IMG/VR virus record: IMGVR_UViG_3300030685_000003
Span: 1 to 64,000 of that record
Direction: 5' to 3' (one strand)
Source of the DNA: a virus
Length of the DNA: 64,000 nt
Shown: positions 26,876-35,730 of the stretch, piece after piece
How the letters are laid out: every line of letters begins with the position of its first letter
Position numbering within the stretch: the first letter of the stretch is position 1
Made by a program: the position numbers and the translations under genes
The notes under the pieces: generated by a model
What the model was told of the DNA's origin: nothing
Databases searched by the model: none
What the model saw: the letters and a program-made list of their open reading frames with translations, nothing else

Positions 26876-27199
26876 CTATTTGTACAGAATTCAAATTGCT
26901 GACGCTTCGTCGCGTTGTTCTCGCTTTAGGTCTAGGTTTTCTATAATTGATTTGATATTCTCTGGATATTCACCATAAATATATTGACATCAATTTTTAT
27001 AATCGTCTTTGCCTTGTATTGTAGTAAAGACAAAACGCCCGTTTTTATTTGGGTCTTCAAATTCTCATCGGGCACATCATCTACAGCAAGAGAAGGCTTA
27101 TTTTGCAAAGGTGCGTTGCCTGTTTAGTATCTTGAAAACTCTGTTGATTTTCTTTTTGAAATCGTTTCTTTCTTCTGGTGTTAGTTTATATTTTGTCAT
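26876..27199 (-). pseudogene. small protein gene interrupted by in-frame TAA
   Basis: MTKYKLTPEERNDFKKKIN leads to an in-frame TAA at 27098-27100, after which the same frame continues for 74 codons (AFSCCRCCARGEFEDPNKN...ILYK) with a Cys cluster and no new ATG. Either a truncated gene, a stop-codon readthrough or a sequencing error. The CxxC-type pair after the stop suggests a zinc-binding fold. Confidence 0.5.
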
Positions 27200-27247
27200 C
27201 GTAGATTATAGATAGGGGATAAAAAAATTAGAAATATATTTGATTGA

Positions 27248-27613
27248 TTACTTGAATTTCTGACGGGTGTCAATTAGCATTGCCTTAAATTCTGCTTCTA
27301 TTCTTTTAAATTCCTGGAATTTCTTTACTATATCCTCTGGTGTTGTCTTGTTATTTCTCATAACCTGATAGAATGCGACTAATTTTACTTTCTTGTGTCC
27401 TGCTGCACTAGATAAAAAACTCGAGATCATACTATCAAACAGCCTTTTTATTCTATCATCTATAGAATAGAGCACTTTTAAATCCTTGTCCGCCTGTTCT
27501 TCTGTTATCTTTGCATATTTGCTTAGCAAATCATTATCGACTAGGCAGTAGAATTCTACACTTCGTGTCCCATAGTGGGCTAGGTCGCTCAAGTTAATTA
27601 TTTTGATTTTCAT
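27248..27613 (-). CDS. hypothetical protein, 121 aa
   Basis: MKIKIINLSDLAHYGTRSV; helical, basic C-terminus. Open under any code (no TGA). Unrecognised. Confidence 0.6.
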   Translation of the reverse strand: MKIKIINLSDLAHYGTRSVEFYCLVDNDLLSKYAKITEEQADKDLKVLYSIDDRIKRLFDSMISSFLSSAAGHKKVKLVAFYQVMRNNKTTPEDIVKKFQEFKRIEAEFKAMLIDTRQKFK

Positions 27614-27899
27614 CGGATTGGCGAAAAGAAATAAAGCTTTCTATCAATATCGGATAAGTAGAAAAGGTGTTGATTGGTCCAAAGTTTGACTGTCATTTGT
27701 TGGCGTCTGTGTTCTCCTTTGGGTAGAAAAAATCCATACAATACATATTTTTTATTACGTCAATAGTATCTTTGCAAGGTTCTCAATTATATCCGCAGAC
27801 AATCTCTATTTTTGTAGTGGGTTTTAGTCCGTGTTTGTCTAGAGTTTTGCTGTCGTGAAATAATGAAAAATTCTGTGCTTGGATTTTTCCTATAATCAT
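27594..27899 (-). CDS. hypothetical protein, 101 aa
   Basis: MIIGKIQAQNFSLFHDSKT with cysteines VCGYNGEPC; overlaps the downstream gene by 20 bp. Unrecognised. Confidence 0.55.
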
Positions 27900-27925
27900 T
27901 GGGAATTGGTAGTTGATAAATGTTT

Positions 27926-28102
27926 TTATTCTGTTGTCCCTGTGTTTGTATTCTCTTCTTGGATTTCCTCCAATATATTTTCTAGTTCTCTATTAGTTTT
28001 TTGGTAAAGTTCCGCCTTTAATACGTCAATATCGTATTGCGTCAAGGTGATTTGTTTTTGTGTTTCTCTGATTATTTCTTGGATGATGTAGATTTTAGGC
28101 AT
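27926..28102 (-). CDS. hypothetical protein, 58 aa
   Basis: MPKIYIIQEIIRETQKQIT; a long amphipathic helix likely to form a coiled coil, Glu/Thr-rich end. Unrecognised. Confidence 0.55.
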   Translation of the reverse strand: MPKIYIIQEIIRETQKQITLTQYDIDVLKAELYQKTNRELENILEEIQEENTNTGTTE

Positions 28103-28119
28103 TGGTTCGGGTTGCTAGA

Positions 28120-28146
28120 TAGTAAAAACGCCCGGAGTTCGGGCGT
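28120..28146 (-). terminator. Rho-independent terminator
   Basis: Leftward ACGCCCG-AACTC-CGGGCGT followed by TTTT. Ends the transcript of the small gene at 28171-28284. Confidence 0.75.
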
Positions 28147-28170
28147 GTTGGTTTGATAAAGAACTTCTTT

Positions 28171-28284
28171 TTAGATTGCGTTGAATTGTGCAAGCGTCCC
28201 AATAATTAGCACGGCAACCACTAGCGCCCGCAGTCGGGTATGTTTTATTGTGTCTGTGATTTCTTTTTTAGTTTCTTTTGTCAT
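28171..28284 (-). CDS. small membrane protein, 37 aa
   Basis: MTKETKKEITDTIKHTRLR then a hydrophobic helix (ALVVAVLIIGTLAQF). Single-pass peptide; function unknown. Confidence 0.45.
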   Translation of the reverse strand: MTKETKKEITDTIKHTRLRALVVAVLIIGTLAQFNAI

Positions 28285-28288
28285 CCGT

Positions 28289-28762
28289 CTAGTAGTTCTC
28301 GAATAAAACGTTGATCGCTTCAAGTTCGGCGTGTGTGTATACTCTGCGCAATTTCTCGGCGTTGATTTTTAATTGGTTAAAAATATTCTGGCTTTCTCTC
28401 GCGTTTTCATATCAAAACTCCTCGATAAAATCGAAATAGTCGCCAGTATCTTGCGCCGTTCTGTAGTCCATAACTAAACAAGCGAGCGCGGCAGATTTTA
28501 CCTTGTCGACTCTCTGTTCTGCTGTTTGGTTGCGTCGTTCTCTCAATTCTTTTTGACTGAGCTTTGTTTGTCTGTTTCTATCAAATATGAATGTCCTTGC
28601 TCCCTGTTCTACTTCGTAGTCGTGTTGACTTCCGAAAAAATCAAAAGTTTCTTTTCAAATCTTAATTTGATATTGGAAACGCTTTGCGCCTCGCTTCTCT
28701 GTTTCGTGCTTGGCTGTGATTTCAATTTTGTCTGTGTGGCTTTTTACGGTGTCGTTTTGCAT
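28289..28762 (-). CDS. hypothetical protein, 157 aa
   Basis: MQNDTVKSHTDKIEITAKH; charged, helical C-terminal half (ESQNIFNQLKINAEKLRRV). Two TGA glycines. Unrecognised. Confidence 0.6.
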
Positions 28763-28781
28763 CGTGATTTTGGCTATAAAG

Positions 28782-28896
28782 TAAAAATAAAAAGCGTCAG
28801 CCTCTCCCCGTTTTTGATAAAGAAAAACAAGCTAGCCCGCTTCACTGGGATTTGTTTAACCTCATCAAAAAAACAAGCTGACGCTTTTTATTTTTA
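28782..28896. repeat. 20 bp perfect inverted repeat, palindromic 115 bp element
   Basis: 28782-28801 and 28877-28896 are perfect reverse complements (TAAAAATAAAAAGCGTCAGC and its partner), and the inner 75 bp is also imperfectly palindromic. T-runs on both outer sides make it a possible bidirectional terminator; a miniature mobile element is an alternative. Confidence 0.6.
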
Positions 28897-29184
28897 CTGT
28901 ATATGTGATGATATTATTGTAGATATTATTATATAGAATATAATAAATCTCGGACATCGTAGGGGCTGGCGCTTGACTTTAGGGTCTACCGTCGAGGCGG
29001 GGGCGTCTATCTTTTCTCTTGCTCTGTCCTGTGTGTAAAAGAACGCTTGACGGGTTCGGGTTGCCCGTGCTTTGTTTGTTGTTGCTTTGCTTGGTTGTGT
29101 AGTGATTGTTTCTGGTGTTGGGTTTTCTTATGCGGTTTATACTCCGCAAACTAAATCATTGTTTAGTCCCAATCTGTTGAAACA
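28897..29184. other. non-coding or unassigned region
   Basis: Several short frames exist leftward (for example MSEIYYILYNNIYNN, and basic frames without ATG) but none has a convincing start and composition. A hydrophobic rightward frame at 29072-29272 is probably the shadow of A-rich leftward sequence. Confidence 0.4.
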
Positions 29185-29212
29185 ATTATATATAGAATGT
29201 GTTTTTTTGCAA
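29185..29212 (-). promoter_or_regulatory. promoter TTGCAA-16-TATAAT
   Basis: Leftward -35 TTGCAA, 16 bp spacer, consensus -10 TATAAT, inside the 3' end of the HNH gene. Probably drives the small genes below 28.8 kb. Confidence 0.65.
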
Positions 29213-29746
29213 GTCTTTGCGTGTATTTTGTGCAATACTTTGGTTATCAATGGGACTTGTACCTCTTTCTAGATTATGCTTTATTTTGTGGATAGCTGTA
29301 GAACTGACGCCGTAGGCTTTCCCTATCTCTCTTATAGTCATTCATATTGATAGGTCTTCTCTTATTTTTTCTAGTGTTTGGCTGTCAATCTTTTTTGCTT
29401 TCCTGTTTTTATTCGTTGCGTCTGTTTGGTTGTCTTGTGGTGTTCCTATAAATAGATTATCTTTGTTGTTGTTGTTTGGGTTGTCGTCTTTGTGGCAGAT
29501 GATAAAGAGTTTATTTTTAATATCATATCCAAGAAACGCTTGAGCCACTAACCTATGGGCTAGATATTTTCTTTCCCTGCTGTCATCCTTGAGAGAATAA
29601 ACAATATAATGTTTCCCGTCTTTGTTGGTCTTGCCTTTCCCTCCCTTAAGATTTTTATATTGTCAATTCTTAAATAATCTTTTACAGTTTCCCAAGTTGC
29701 TGATTTGATATAGTGGGTATGCTTCAATTGTTTTTCGTTCTTCCAT
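29186..29746 (-). CDS. HNH homing-type endonuclease with C-terminal HTH
   Basis: 186 residues. NUMOD4-like start (IEAYPLYQISNLGNCKRLF), HNH core LAHRLVAQAFLG and ICHKDDNPNNNNKDNLF, then a C-terminal helix-turn-helix (MTIREIGKAYGVSSTAIHKI). A free-standing homing endonuclease next to the switch region. First leftward gene. Confidence 0.85.
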
Positions 29747-29819
29747 AGTGTGGATATTTCAAATATAAATAGATGTTTAGTGTTTTATTGATTGCCTTGT
29801 TGTTTACTTGTATATTTAA

Positions 29820-29847
29820 AGTATAATCAATTTTTATTAAAAAGCAA
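29820..29847 (-). promoter_or_regulatory. promoter TTGCTT-16-TATACT
   Basis: Leftward -35 TTGCTT, 16 bp spacer, -10 TATACT, about 75 bp upstream of the HNH ATG. Likely the first leftward promoter. Confidence 0.55.
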
Positions 29848-29962
29848 ATCTTTTTTCGCGAAATTAAGACTATTATCATATAGCAAGTAAGCAGGTAAGA
29901 AGCGGGCTTGCTCTTGATATATTAAAGACAGCTTGACATTGTGCGTTTTGATAAAGAAACCG

Positions 29963-30110
29963 TACTACATAGTAGTATAGTATATGAATTATATATAGTA
30001 TATATTTTATTTTTTATTTTATTATATACGATGTATATTTTGTGATGTAAATAAATATAGATCAAATATATATACTATATGTATCTCATATACTATACTA
30101 CTATGTAGTA
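29963..30110. repeat. 25 bp perfect inverted repeat around AT-rich core (origin-like)
   Basis: 29963-29987 and 30086-30110 are exact reverse complements (TACTACATAGTAGTATAGTA plus TATGA). The 98 bp between is almost pure A/T with further inverted similarity. Position between divergent gene blocks fits a replication origin or strong cruciform. Confidence 0.7.
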
Positions 30111-30134
30111 TACTTTGTTTATAATACGCAGTAA

Positions 30135-30203
30135 ATGTCAAGTGTTGTGTGTAGTGTGGTGATGATGTCAAGTGTTGTGTGTAGTATAGTATAGATGTCA
30201 AGG
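30135..30203. repeat. direct repeats with 30 bp period
   Basis: ATGTCAAGTGTTGTGTGTAG occurs at 30135 and 30165, and a third partial copy ATGTCAAGG at 30195. On the leftward strand each contains TTGACAT, a -35-like box. Iteron-like spacing. Confidence 0.65.
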
Positions 30204-30659
30204 ATACACTGGCTGTATATTCTCTCAGATCGTAGAGACTACCTGCTTTCTAAGGCAACCCTCCTGCCTGCCTGCTCTCTCTTCTCTACGTACACTATCC
30301 TCTGATACGCCAGATCCGACCTAAGCAAATGGGAGGGGGTAAGCCCCCAGAGGGCAGGGATATATATACTATCTCCTCCCGAACATTTTTCCAAAAAAAA
30401 GAGATTTTAGGTATACAAAAAATGTATATAGTATACAAAAAATGTATATAAATCTCTTGCAAAAAGATATGAACTGTATACACTGGTTGTATACAAGAGG
30501 TCCAAGCCCCCCCCTAACTCCAGGCACTAACTACAATTCCAAAGACATATACACTGAGTGTATACATCAACTCCATAAGTATACAAAAAATGTATACATA
30601 TACACTGGTTGTATATCCACTCATCAATAAACATCTTTTTATATACAAAAAATGTATAC
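30204..30659. promoter_or_regulatory. operator array: eight GTATAC-N7-GTATAC-type dyads
   Basis: Dyads at 30204-30218, 30411-30429, 30431-30449, 30476-30494, 30547-30565, 30579-30597, 30599-30615 and 30641-30659. Half-site is GTATAC or near it; spacers are of two kinds, AAAAAAT and ACTGGTT/ACTGAGT. One overlaps the -10 of the rightward promoter at 30457-30484 and another abuts the first rightward ATG. Also in this span: GC-richer 30240-30360 with hairpin GGGGG-TAAG-CCCCC. Confidence 0.75.
30457..30484 (+). promoter_or_regulatory. rightward promoter TTGCAA-16-TACACT
   Basis: -35 TTGCAA at 30457-30462, 16 bp spacer, weak -10 TACACT at 30479-30484. The -10 lies inside a GTATAC dyad, so a dimeric regulator could block it. 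Confidence 0.5.
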
Positions 30660-30660
30660 C

Positions 30661-31020
30661 ATGCCAAACAATAAAGATCTTAGAAATATTCTTATAGACG
30701 AAGCTGTGCCTGTGTGATCTAAGATTATGTTTAAGTGAGAGAAGAGATACTATACAGTTATGGCGAGTAACGCGTTTGTCTCTGTATGTACTAAACCATA
30801 TCCACAGAATGATACTGTTCGATATACGATTATAGACTGGACTGCTAAAATAAGAGGTCCTGAAGATCTTATATTTGGACTTGGTGCAGAAAATAGAGTG
30901 GAATGTGAAGATATGTTGCAAAGAGTTACTAGTGGTGAGTCTTATATATCTGAGAGACATTGTGTTCCATTAGATATAGAGAAATCTAAATTAGTGCGAA
31001 AACTTAAAAATTTTTTATAA
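30661..31020 (+). CDS. hypothetical protein, 119 aa, first rightward gene
   Basis: MPNNKDLRNILIDEAVPVG; mixed alpha/beta, basic C-terminus (KSKLVRKLKNFL). Starts 1 bp after the last GTATAC dyad, so it is directly controlled by the array and might encode its regulator, though no HTH is evident. Confidence 0.65.
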
Positions 31021-31035
31021 ATAATTGTGTACATT

Positions 31036-31515
31036 ATGAACGCGAAGGAATTTAGAGACAAGTTGGAAGCGGATGGATTTATGAATTTCCAGGAATATGC
31101 GCCGCAACCGAAAGTGAATATAAGAAGTTTGCCTCAGAATATTTATAAGATCGTGAAGAAGCTGGAGTCTACAGGGCTGTATGAATTTGATGGCTACTTT
31201 TTTATAAAAAAGTGAACAGATAACCACCTGAAACAAACAGAGACGAAAACAATAATAATTCCCAGCCAGGACCATGATGATTGTCATCAACAACCAAATA
31301 GTGTATTACAAGAAAACAATAGGATCCTGATGCAAATAAATGGCGAATTAGAATTGGACATAGCAGCTCTCAAAAAATATAAAGAGGATACAAAAAACAT
31401 TAAGTCCGAGTTAGATGACGCATTGTTTTGGAAGGCGGATACGGAGAAGAAGTATCAAGCTTCCTTAAACATAATCCAGATCCAGGAGGAACGCATCAAG
31501 GAACTGGAATGATAG
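31036..31515 (+). CDS. hypothetical protein, 159 aa
   Basis: MNAKEFRDKLEADGFMNFQ; globular first 55 residues, then a Gln/Thr linker and a long coiled coil (LELDIAALKKYKEDTKN to the end). Unrecognised. Confidence 0.6.
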
Positions 31516-31554
31516 ATCCCCTAAACAATTTTTACTTTATACCCCCATATACCC

Positions 31555-31662
31555 ATGCCTAAAAGTTGAAGAAAATTAAGAGGTCAAAGAATCAGATGAA
31601 AAATTATTAAAGAATGAGGCACAAAGAAACTCATGGAGTATCTTAAAGCAAATAATAAATAA
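31555..31662 (+). CDS. small basic protein, 35 aa
   Basis: MPKSGRKLRGQRIRGKIIK; very basic with four TGA glycines. Preceded by the C-rich leader TACCCCCATATACCC. DNA/RNA-binding peptide likely. Confidence 0.5.
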
Positions 31663-31683
31663 TTTTACCTATAACCCCTACCC

Positions 31684-32091
31684 ATGGCCGAAAAAGATAC
31701 CAAGCCACAAATTCTTAGCCAGGAAGCGATAAACACACTTATTGCTACCGATGCTTTCAAAGAAAAAGCTATACAAAGTATTATCTTAACTAATAGCCTG
31801 TATGATAATATTCTCCAACTTGATGCCAAGTGATTGGTGTTCAAATATAATGCGCACTCTATGGACTATAATTTTTATATAGCCTTCAAACTTAATGGGA
31901 ATCTAATGGAATCCAATGGTAAAATTGACGTAGCTTTCATAAATTGAATGAGGGATAAATATAATATTTGATCTGCACTAAAAGATATCATGTGTGATTC
32001 AATTGCCCTGGCAATATCTAACGAGCTATTCAAAACGAATAATGATTCCATAAACATATTTGCTAAACAGGCGATGAAAAATATTTTTTAA
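31684..32091 (+). CDS. hypothetical protein, 135 aa
   Basis: MAEKDTKPQILSQEAINTL; alpha-helical, C-rich leader before ATG. Unrecognised. Confidence 0.6.
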
Positions 32092-32109
32092 TTTATACTC
32101 CATGTATCC

Positions 32110-32307
32110 ATGAACTTCACTCATAAAAGATTGACTGATGCCCCAGAAGAACAACAAGTAATACCACAAACAATCCCCGATATGATCGCTTACCGAGAAG
32201 AAGCACTAACTCATTATGATAAATCATCTACCACAGCATTTCGTATCAAGGAGAGGATAGTACAATTAAAACATCTACAAGATAGTGTCCAGAAATTCAA
32301 CAGCTAA
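32110..32307 (+). CDS. hypothetical protein, 65 aa
   Basis: MNFTHKRLTDAPEEQQVIP; Pro/Gln-rich first third, then a helix. Open under any code. Unrecognised. Confidence 0.55.
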   Translation: MNFTHKRLTDAPEEQQVIPQTIPDMIAYREEALTHYDKSSTTAFRIKERIVQLKHLQDSVQKFNS

Positions 32308-32381
32308 ATCATAATCCCCTTGTATTTATAATCAAAAAAGATACAATACTGTCGTCTTTTAGATTATAAAAACACTTACAG

Positions 32382-32723
32382 ATGGTAAAAACTACAGCAA
32401 AAAAGTTCAAACCAACACACAAACCAAGAGTGCCAACTAATAAATATTTGGAAGAAGGGTGGAGAAAATTAGATCTCGATCTTAAAGATTCCACAGAAAA
32501 TATCTTCAAAGTTCCAGCTAAGCAGTGGAAGAAACGATGAGTGCTTGGTAGAAAAATGTTCAATGATATGTTCCAAATAGTGGAGAAGAATGCCAGTCTA
32601 TTCCAGCATCCAGATTTCCCAGAAAAACTGGTGTCTAAAAAAATATGGAACACCACAGCATTTAATGTAGCCTGGATGTCAGCAGATATTGTTGAATCAA
32701 ATATCAAAGAGCTTATATGATAA
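32382..32723 (+). CDS. hypothetical protein, 113 aa
   Basis: MVKTTAKKFKPTHKPRVPT; basic N-terminus then aromatic helical body. Unrecognised. Confidence 0.6.
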
Positions 32724-32738
32724 TCCGGAATAATTCTC

Positions 32739-32766
32739 TTGCAAATAAATACATATTGATTACAAT
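32739..32766 (+). promoter_or_regulatory. promoter TTGCAA-16-TACAAT
   Basis: -35 TTGCAA and -10 TACAAT with 16 bp spacer, about 40 bp before the next ATG. Confidence 0.6.
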
Positions 32767-32806
32767 ACCAAAATTAAGTATATATATTTATATTATAGAG
32801 TGTTTC

Positions 32807-33028
32807 ATGAAAGCAAAAGAACTTAGATGATTACTTGAATATATATCAGATAATGTTGAAATATTGGTAGCTTGAGAGGATGGAATGAATAAAATATATT
32901 TTTCAAACGCGTTTCATAATCCTAGAAAAGATTGATCAGAAGGTAGAATGGTAAGTATCATGTTATATACTGTTCCAGAATCTAGAGCTGATGAGCTCTT
33001 CGCTATACCGGACAATCTAGAGTGTTAG
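32807..33028 (+). CDS. hypothetical protein, 73 aa
   Basis: MKAKELRGLLEYISDNVEI; small alpha/beta protein, three TGA glycines. Unrecognised. Confidence 0.55.
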
Positions 33029-33055
33029 TTTTTTTTATCTATACCCCACATACCC

Positions 33056-33322
33056 ATGGCACAATTATCACAAGAGGCAGAAGATCGTCTTATCCAGATT
33101 GATCAAAGAATTCAATACCTTTTCGATTTATCAATTAGACACGGTAGTTCTGATGAGATTACGCAGGAAAGAGAGGATCTTATTTTGGAAAAATCATCTA
33201 TACTATTAGGTAGTGAAATATCTACAGTTAAGGCAAAGAAACTTACTGGTGCGAAATCTGTTATCAATAAAAAAACTAAGGTTAAGATAGTTAAAAAAGT
33301 TTCAGTCCCTAAAAAGAAATAG
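33056..33322 (+). CDS. small coiled-coil protein with Lys-rich tail, 88 aa
   Basis: MAQLSQEAEDRLIQIDQRI, helical, then KKTKVKIVKKVSVPKKK. Histone-tail-like basic end suggests DNA contact. Unrecognised. Confidence 0.6.
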   Translation: MAQLSQEAEDRLIQIDQRIQYLFDLSIRHGSSDEITQEREDLILEKSSILLGSEISTVKAKKLTGAKSVINKKTKVKIVKKVSVPKKK

Positions 33323-33325
33323 CCT

Positions 33326-33691
33326 ATGTCATTCAGCACTCCCGAGACAACACGTTCCTCTAGTCCGATAAATATGCCTGTAGATATCCTTAGGATTAAC
33401 CCGAGGCTATATTCTGGTTTTAGAGGAACGGATGTCGACGGGAATGTTATTATATATCCTACTTACCAAGCAGCTGTTCAGGCTTGAGCAGCTCAGGTGT
33501 CGCCTAATTATAAACAATGAATAGAGAGTCCAAATATAAATCAGGATGGTACATGAGTATCACAACCTAAACAGCCAACCCAGCCATCGGAGGTGGATAA
33601 ATATATCCAGGGGCAGATAGATCAGTCTAGAACAGCATTGAATCCACAACAGCCAACTCCTATAAAAACTTTACCTGCAACCACTAACTAA
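33326..33691 (+). CDS. hypothetical Pro/Gln-rich protein, 121 aa
   Basis: MSFSTPETTRSSSPINMPV; short folded part (LYSGFRGTDVDGNVIIYPTY) followed by Gln/Pro/Ser-rich segment. Likely virion-associated flexible protein. Unrecognised. Confidence 0.55.
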
Positions 33692-33693
33692 CT

Positions 33694-33951
33694 ATGCCGT
33701 CAAATTCTAAGGCTTATCAGAAAGCAAATTATAAAAAATACCGAGGTACTAAGGCGGAACTTAAGTACCGTTCCTGACTCGTAAAGGTGAATAGAGACGC
33801 CGGAACTTATGGTAATCATGATGGTAAAGATTGGGATCATAAGAATGCTAAACCTACCGATTTCCGTAAAAGTAATCTACGCTCTATAAGCGCTTCAACA
33901 AATCGTAGACTATGAGCACAGAAAGCCAATAGAAGACGCTACGGTAAATAG
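33694..33951 (+). CDS. small basic HNH-like protein, 85 aa
   Basis: MPSNSKAYQKANYKKYRGT, then YGNHDGKDWDHKNAKPTDF, RKSNLRSISASTNRR. The GxDxxHxN...D..NLR...S..N arrangement recalls small phage HNH nucleases, but is incomplete. Confidence 0.5.
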
Positions 33952-33971
33952 TTTATCTATAATATTATACC

Positions 33972-34163
33972 ATGGTAAATTTGTTAAATCGTTTAGAATG
34001 AAAACTTATGAAGAAGGGGTTCTCTAGATCTAGAGCTATAGGTACAGCAACCAATGTGCTTACTAGAGCAGGAGATCTTAATGGTAAATGAAAACCAACT
34101 CCTAAGTGAATAAAGAGAGGAAAGATGACTCCTACTCAAAGGGCTTCTACAAGAAAGAGATAG
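33972..34163 (+). CDS. small basic protein, 63 aa
   Basis: MVNLLNRLEGKLMKKGFSR; Arg/Lys-rich, ends TPTQRASTRKR. Possible DNA-binding virion or packaging protein. Confidence 0.5.
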
Positions 34164-34198
34164 TTCTATAGATCTTTTATATTCAATATAACCACATT

Positions 34199-34393
34199 AT
34201 GCCAAAAGAAGAATTGGATAAATTTCTCCGTATATTCTATAAAGATGTTATAGTGAGAGAATTGCAAGCTGCTAATGTACCACAAGAAGTTATTGATGCA
34301 TACGAACTTCATTTAACAGATGAAGATTATAAAAAACTCCAACAAAGTATGGAGAATTTTTTGATGAATTGGTGAACTAGATTGCTTAATTAG
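34199..34393 (+). CDS. hypothetical protein, 64 aa
   Basis: MPKEELDKFLRIFYKDVIV; all-helical, acidic. Unrecognised. Confidence 0.55.
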
Positions 34394-34419
34394 TTTTTTA
34401 TATTATACCCCCTATACTA

Positions 34420-34692
34420 ATGCCAGACGAAATGAAATGTAATTCTAGTGATGTAAAAAAAGTTACTTACACTCAGAGATTAGAAAAGATTGTAGAAGAA
34501 CAAACTATCACCCTAAAAAATCTAGACTCTATTCTCAGTAAATTATGACTATGGTTAACAGATCCAGAAGTAGATAATGTTGCGTGTGACTCATGTGGTA
34601 ATTCCTCAAGTATAGAAACACTTATTTCAAGAATAAGTAGAAATAATTATGATATCGTTAGAGCAACAGAACTTATTGAAAGAGCTATTTAG
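34420..34692 (+). CDS. hypothetical protein, 90 aa
   Basis: MPDEMKCNSSDVKKVTYTQ with a coiled-coil first half and CDSCGNSS. Unrecognised. Confidence 0.55.
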
Positions 34693-34709
34693 CCTAAATA
34701 TCTACCCCT

Positions 34710-35507
34710 ATGCCAATAAAAATTTTGATCGGGATGCCCATCTTCGAGGGACTCCCAGTAGAACAAGTTCAGTCTATACTTATGATTCAACGCCGAGCAT
34801 TGGAATCAACGCCTGTAGTACAGGTGGACTTTTGTATGCCCACTAGAACTACTTTGGTCCAGGCTAGAAACGAAATTATCAGAGAAGCTGTCGATGGTGA
34901 ATATACTCACCTCTGCTGGCTTGATGATGATAATCCAGTTCAGGACCCGTATGAAGCGATAGCAAGTATGCTAGAATTTATGGAATCCAAAAAAGATTGT
35001 CATGTGGTTTCTGGGTTGATTAAATCTAGAGATGATTCACATTTCACTATCTATTCAAGTGTTGGAGAAATAGGTCAGTCTACTCCACAATATGAACCAT
35101 TTGTTCCAGCTCTAACGGAAAACCCATGAGTTGACCAAAATACTTATGAACCGTTCCAGGCCGATGCTATTGGGTTTGGATTTGTACTTATGGATAGAGA
35201 ATCATTCACAGCAGTATACAAAAAATATCATGGATACCCAGTATCTCAGTGACTTACTGCGTATACTTGAATAGTGGTCGATCAGGATAAGGACTGAGAA
35301 CAATTGTGTATAGTAGAACTCGCTGATGCCTTCTTGTATTATCAAGGGAAGCCCATGGATGGGAACCTCAGATTTGCTAATCTATCAGAGAACTTTTTGT
35401 TCCGACATCGTCTCACGATGATCGACGATAAATACAGACCGTGGATACTTCCAAATATCCAGTGTTTTCATATCGCTAAAAAATATGTATCATGTGACTT
35501 AAAATAG
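34710..35507 (+). CDS. glycosyltransferase-like protein (GT-A fold)
   Basis: 265 residues. ILIGMPIFEGLPVE start, RNEIIREA, then CWLDDDNPVQDPYE (DxD-type metal site), and AIGFGFVLM, WILPNIQCFH later. Transfers sugars, probably to phage DNA, virion or host surface. First gene of a five-gene sugar/methyl cassette. Confidence 0.7.
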
Positions 35508-35728
35508 ATAGGGCATATGTTATAGAGCAAGGATATCTTAGACCGTTTACATTCCCAGGCGAGTCTATAAACAATGTACCTCTTGTCCGTTATGCTGTAA
35601 CGGATAAATGGGAATCGGCCAAAAACGAGATACAAAAACTAAAACGTATACTTTTTGTTGATCGTACACAAGAACAAAACGATAGGATAGATTATCTCCA
35701 TAAATGTTTATTTGATTTCGATGACTAA
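35492..35728 (+). CDS. hypothetical protein, 78 aa
   Basis: MGLKIDRAYVIEQGYLRPF; starts inside the end of the glycosyltransferase gene (16 bp overlap). Unrecognised. Confidence 0.5.
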
Positions 35729-35730
35729 TC

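Noticed and set aside
29072-29272. Rightward ORF with hydrophobic N-terminus
   Set aside because: Lies opposite A-rich leftward sequence, lacks supporting context in a leftward block, and hydrophobic shadows are expected there.
30304-30350. Terminator at GGGGG-TAAG-CCCCC
   Set aside because: Good stem but no T-run on either strand; kept only as a hairpin in the switch region.
30135-30660. CRISPR array in the repeat region
   Set aside because: Repeats are short dyads or a 30 bp tandem period with no unique spacers of constant length, and no cas genes are nearby apart from a Cas4-like nuclease that fits recombination.
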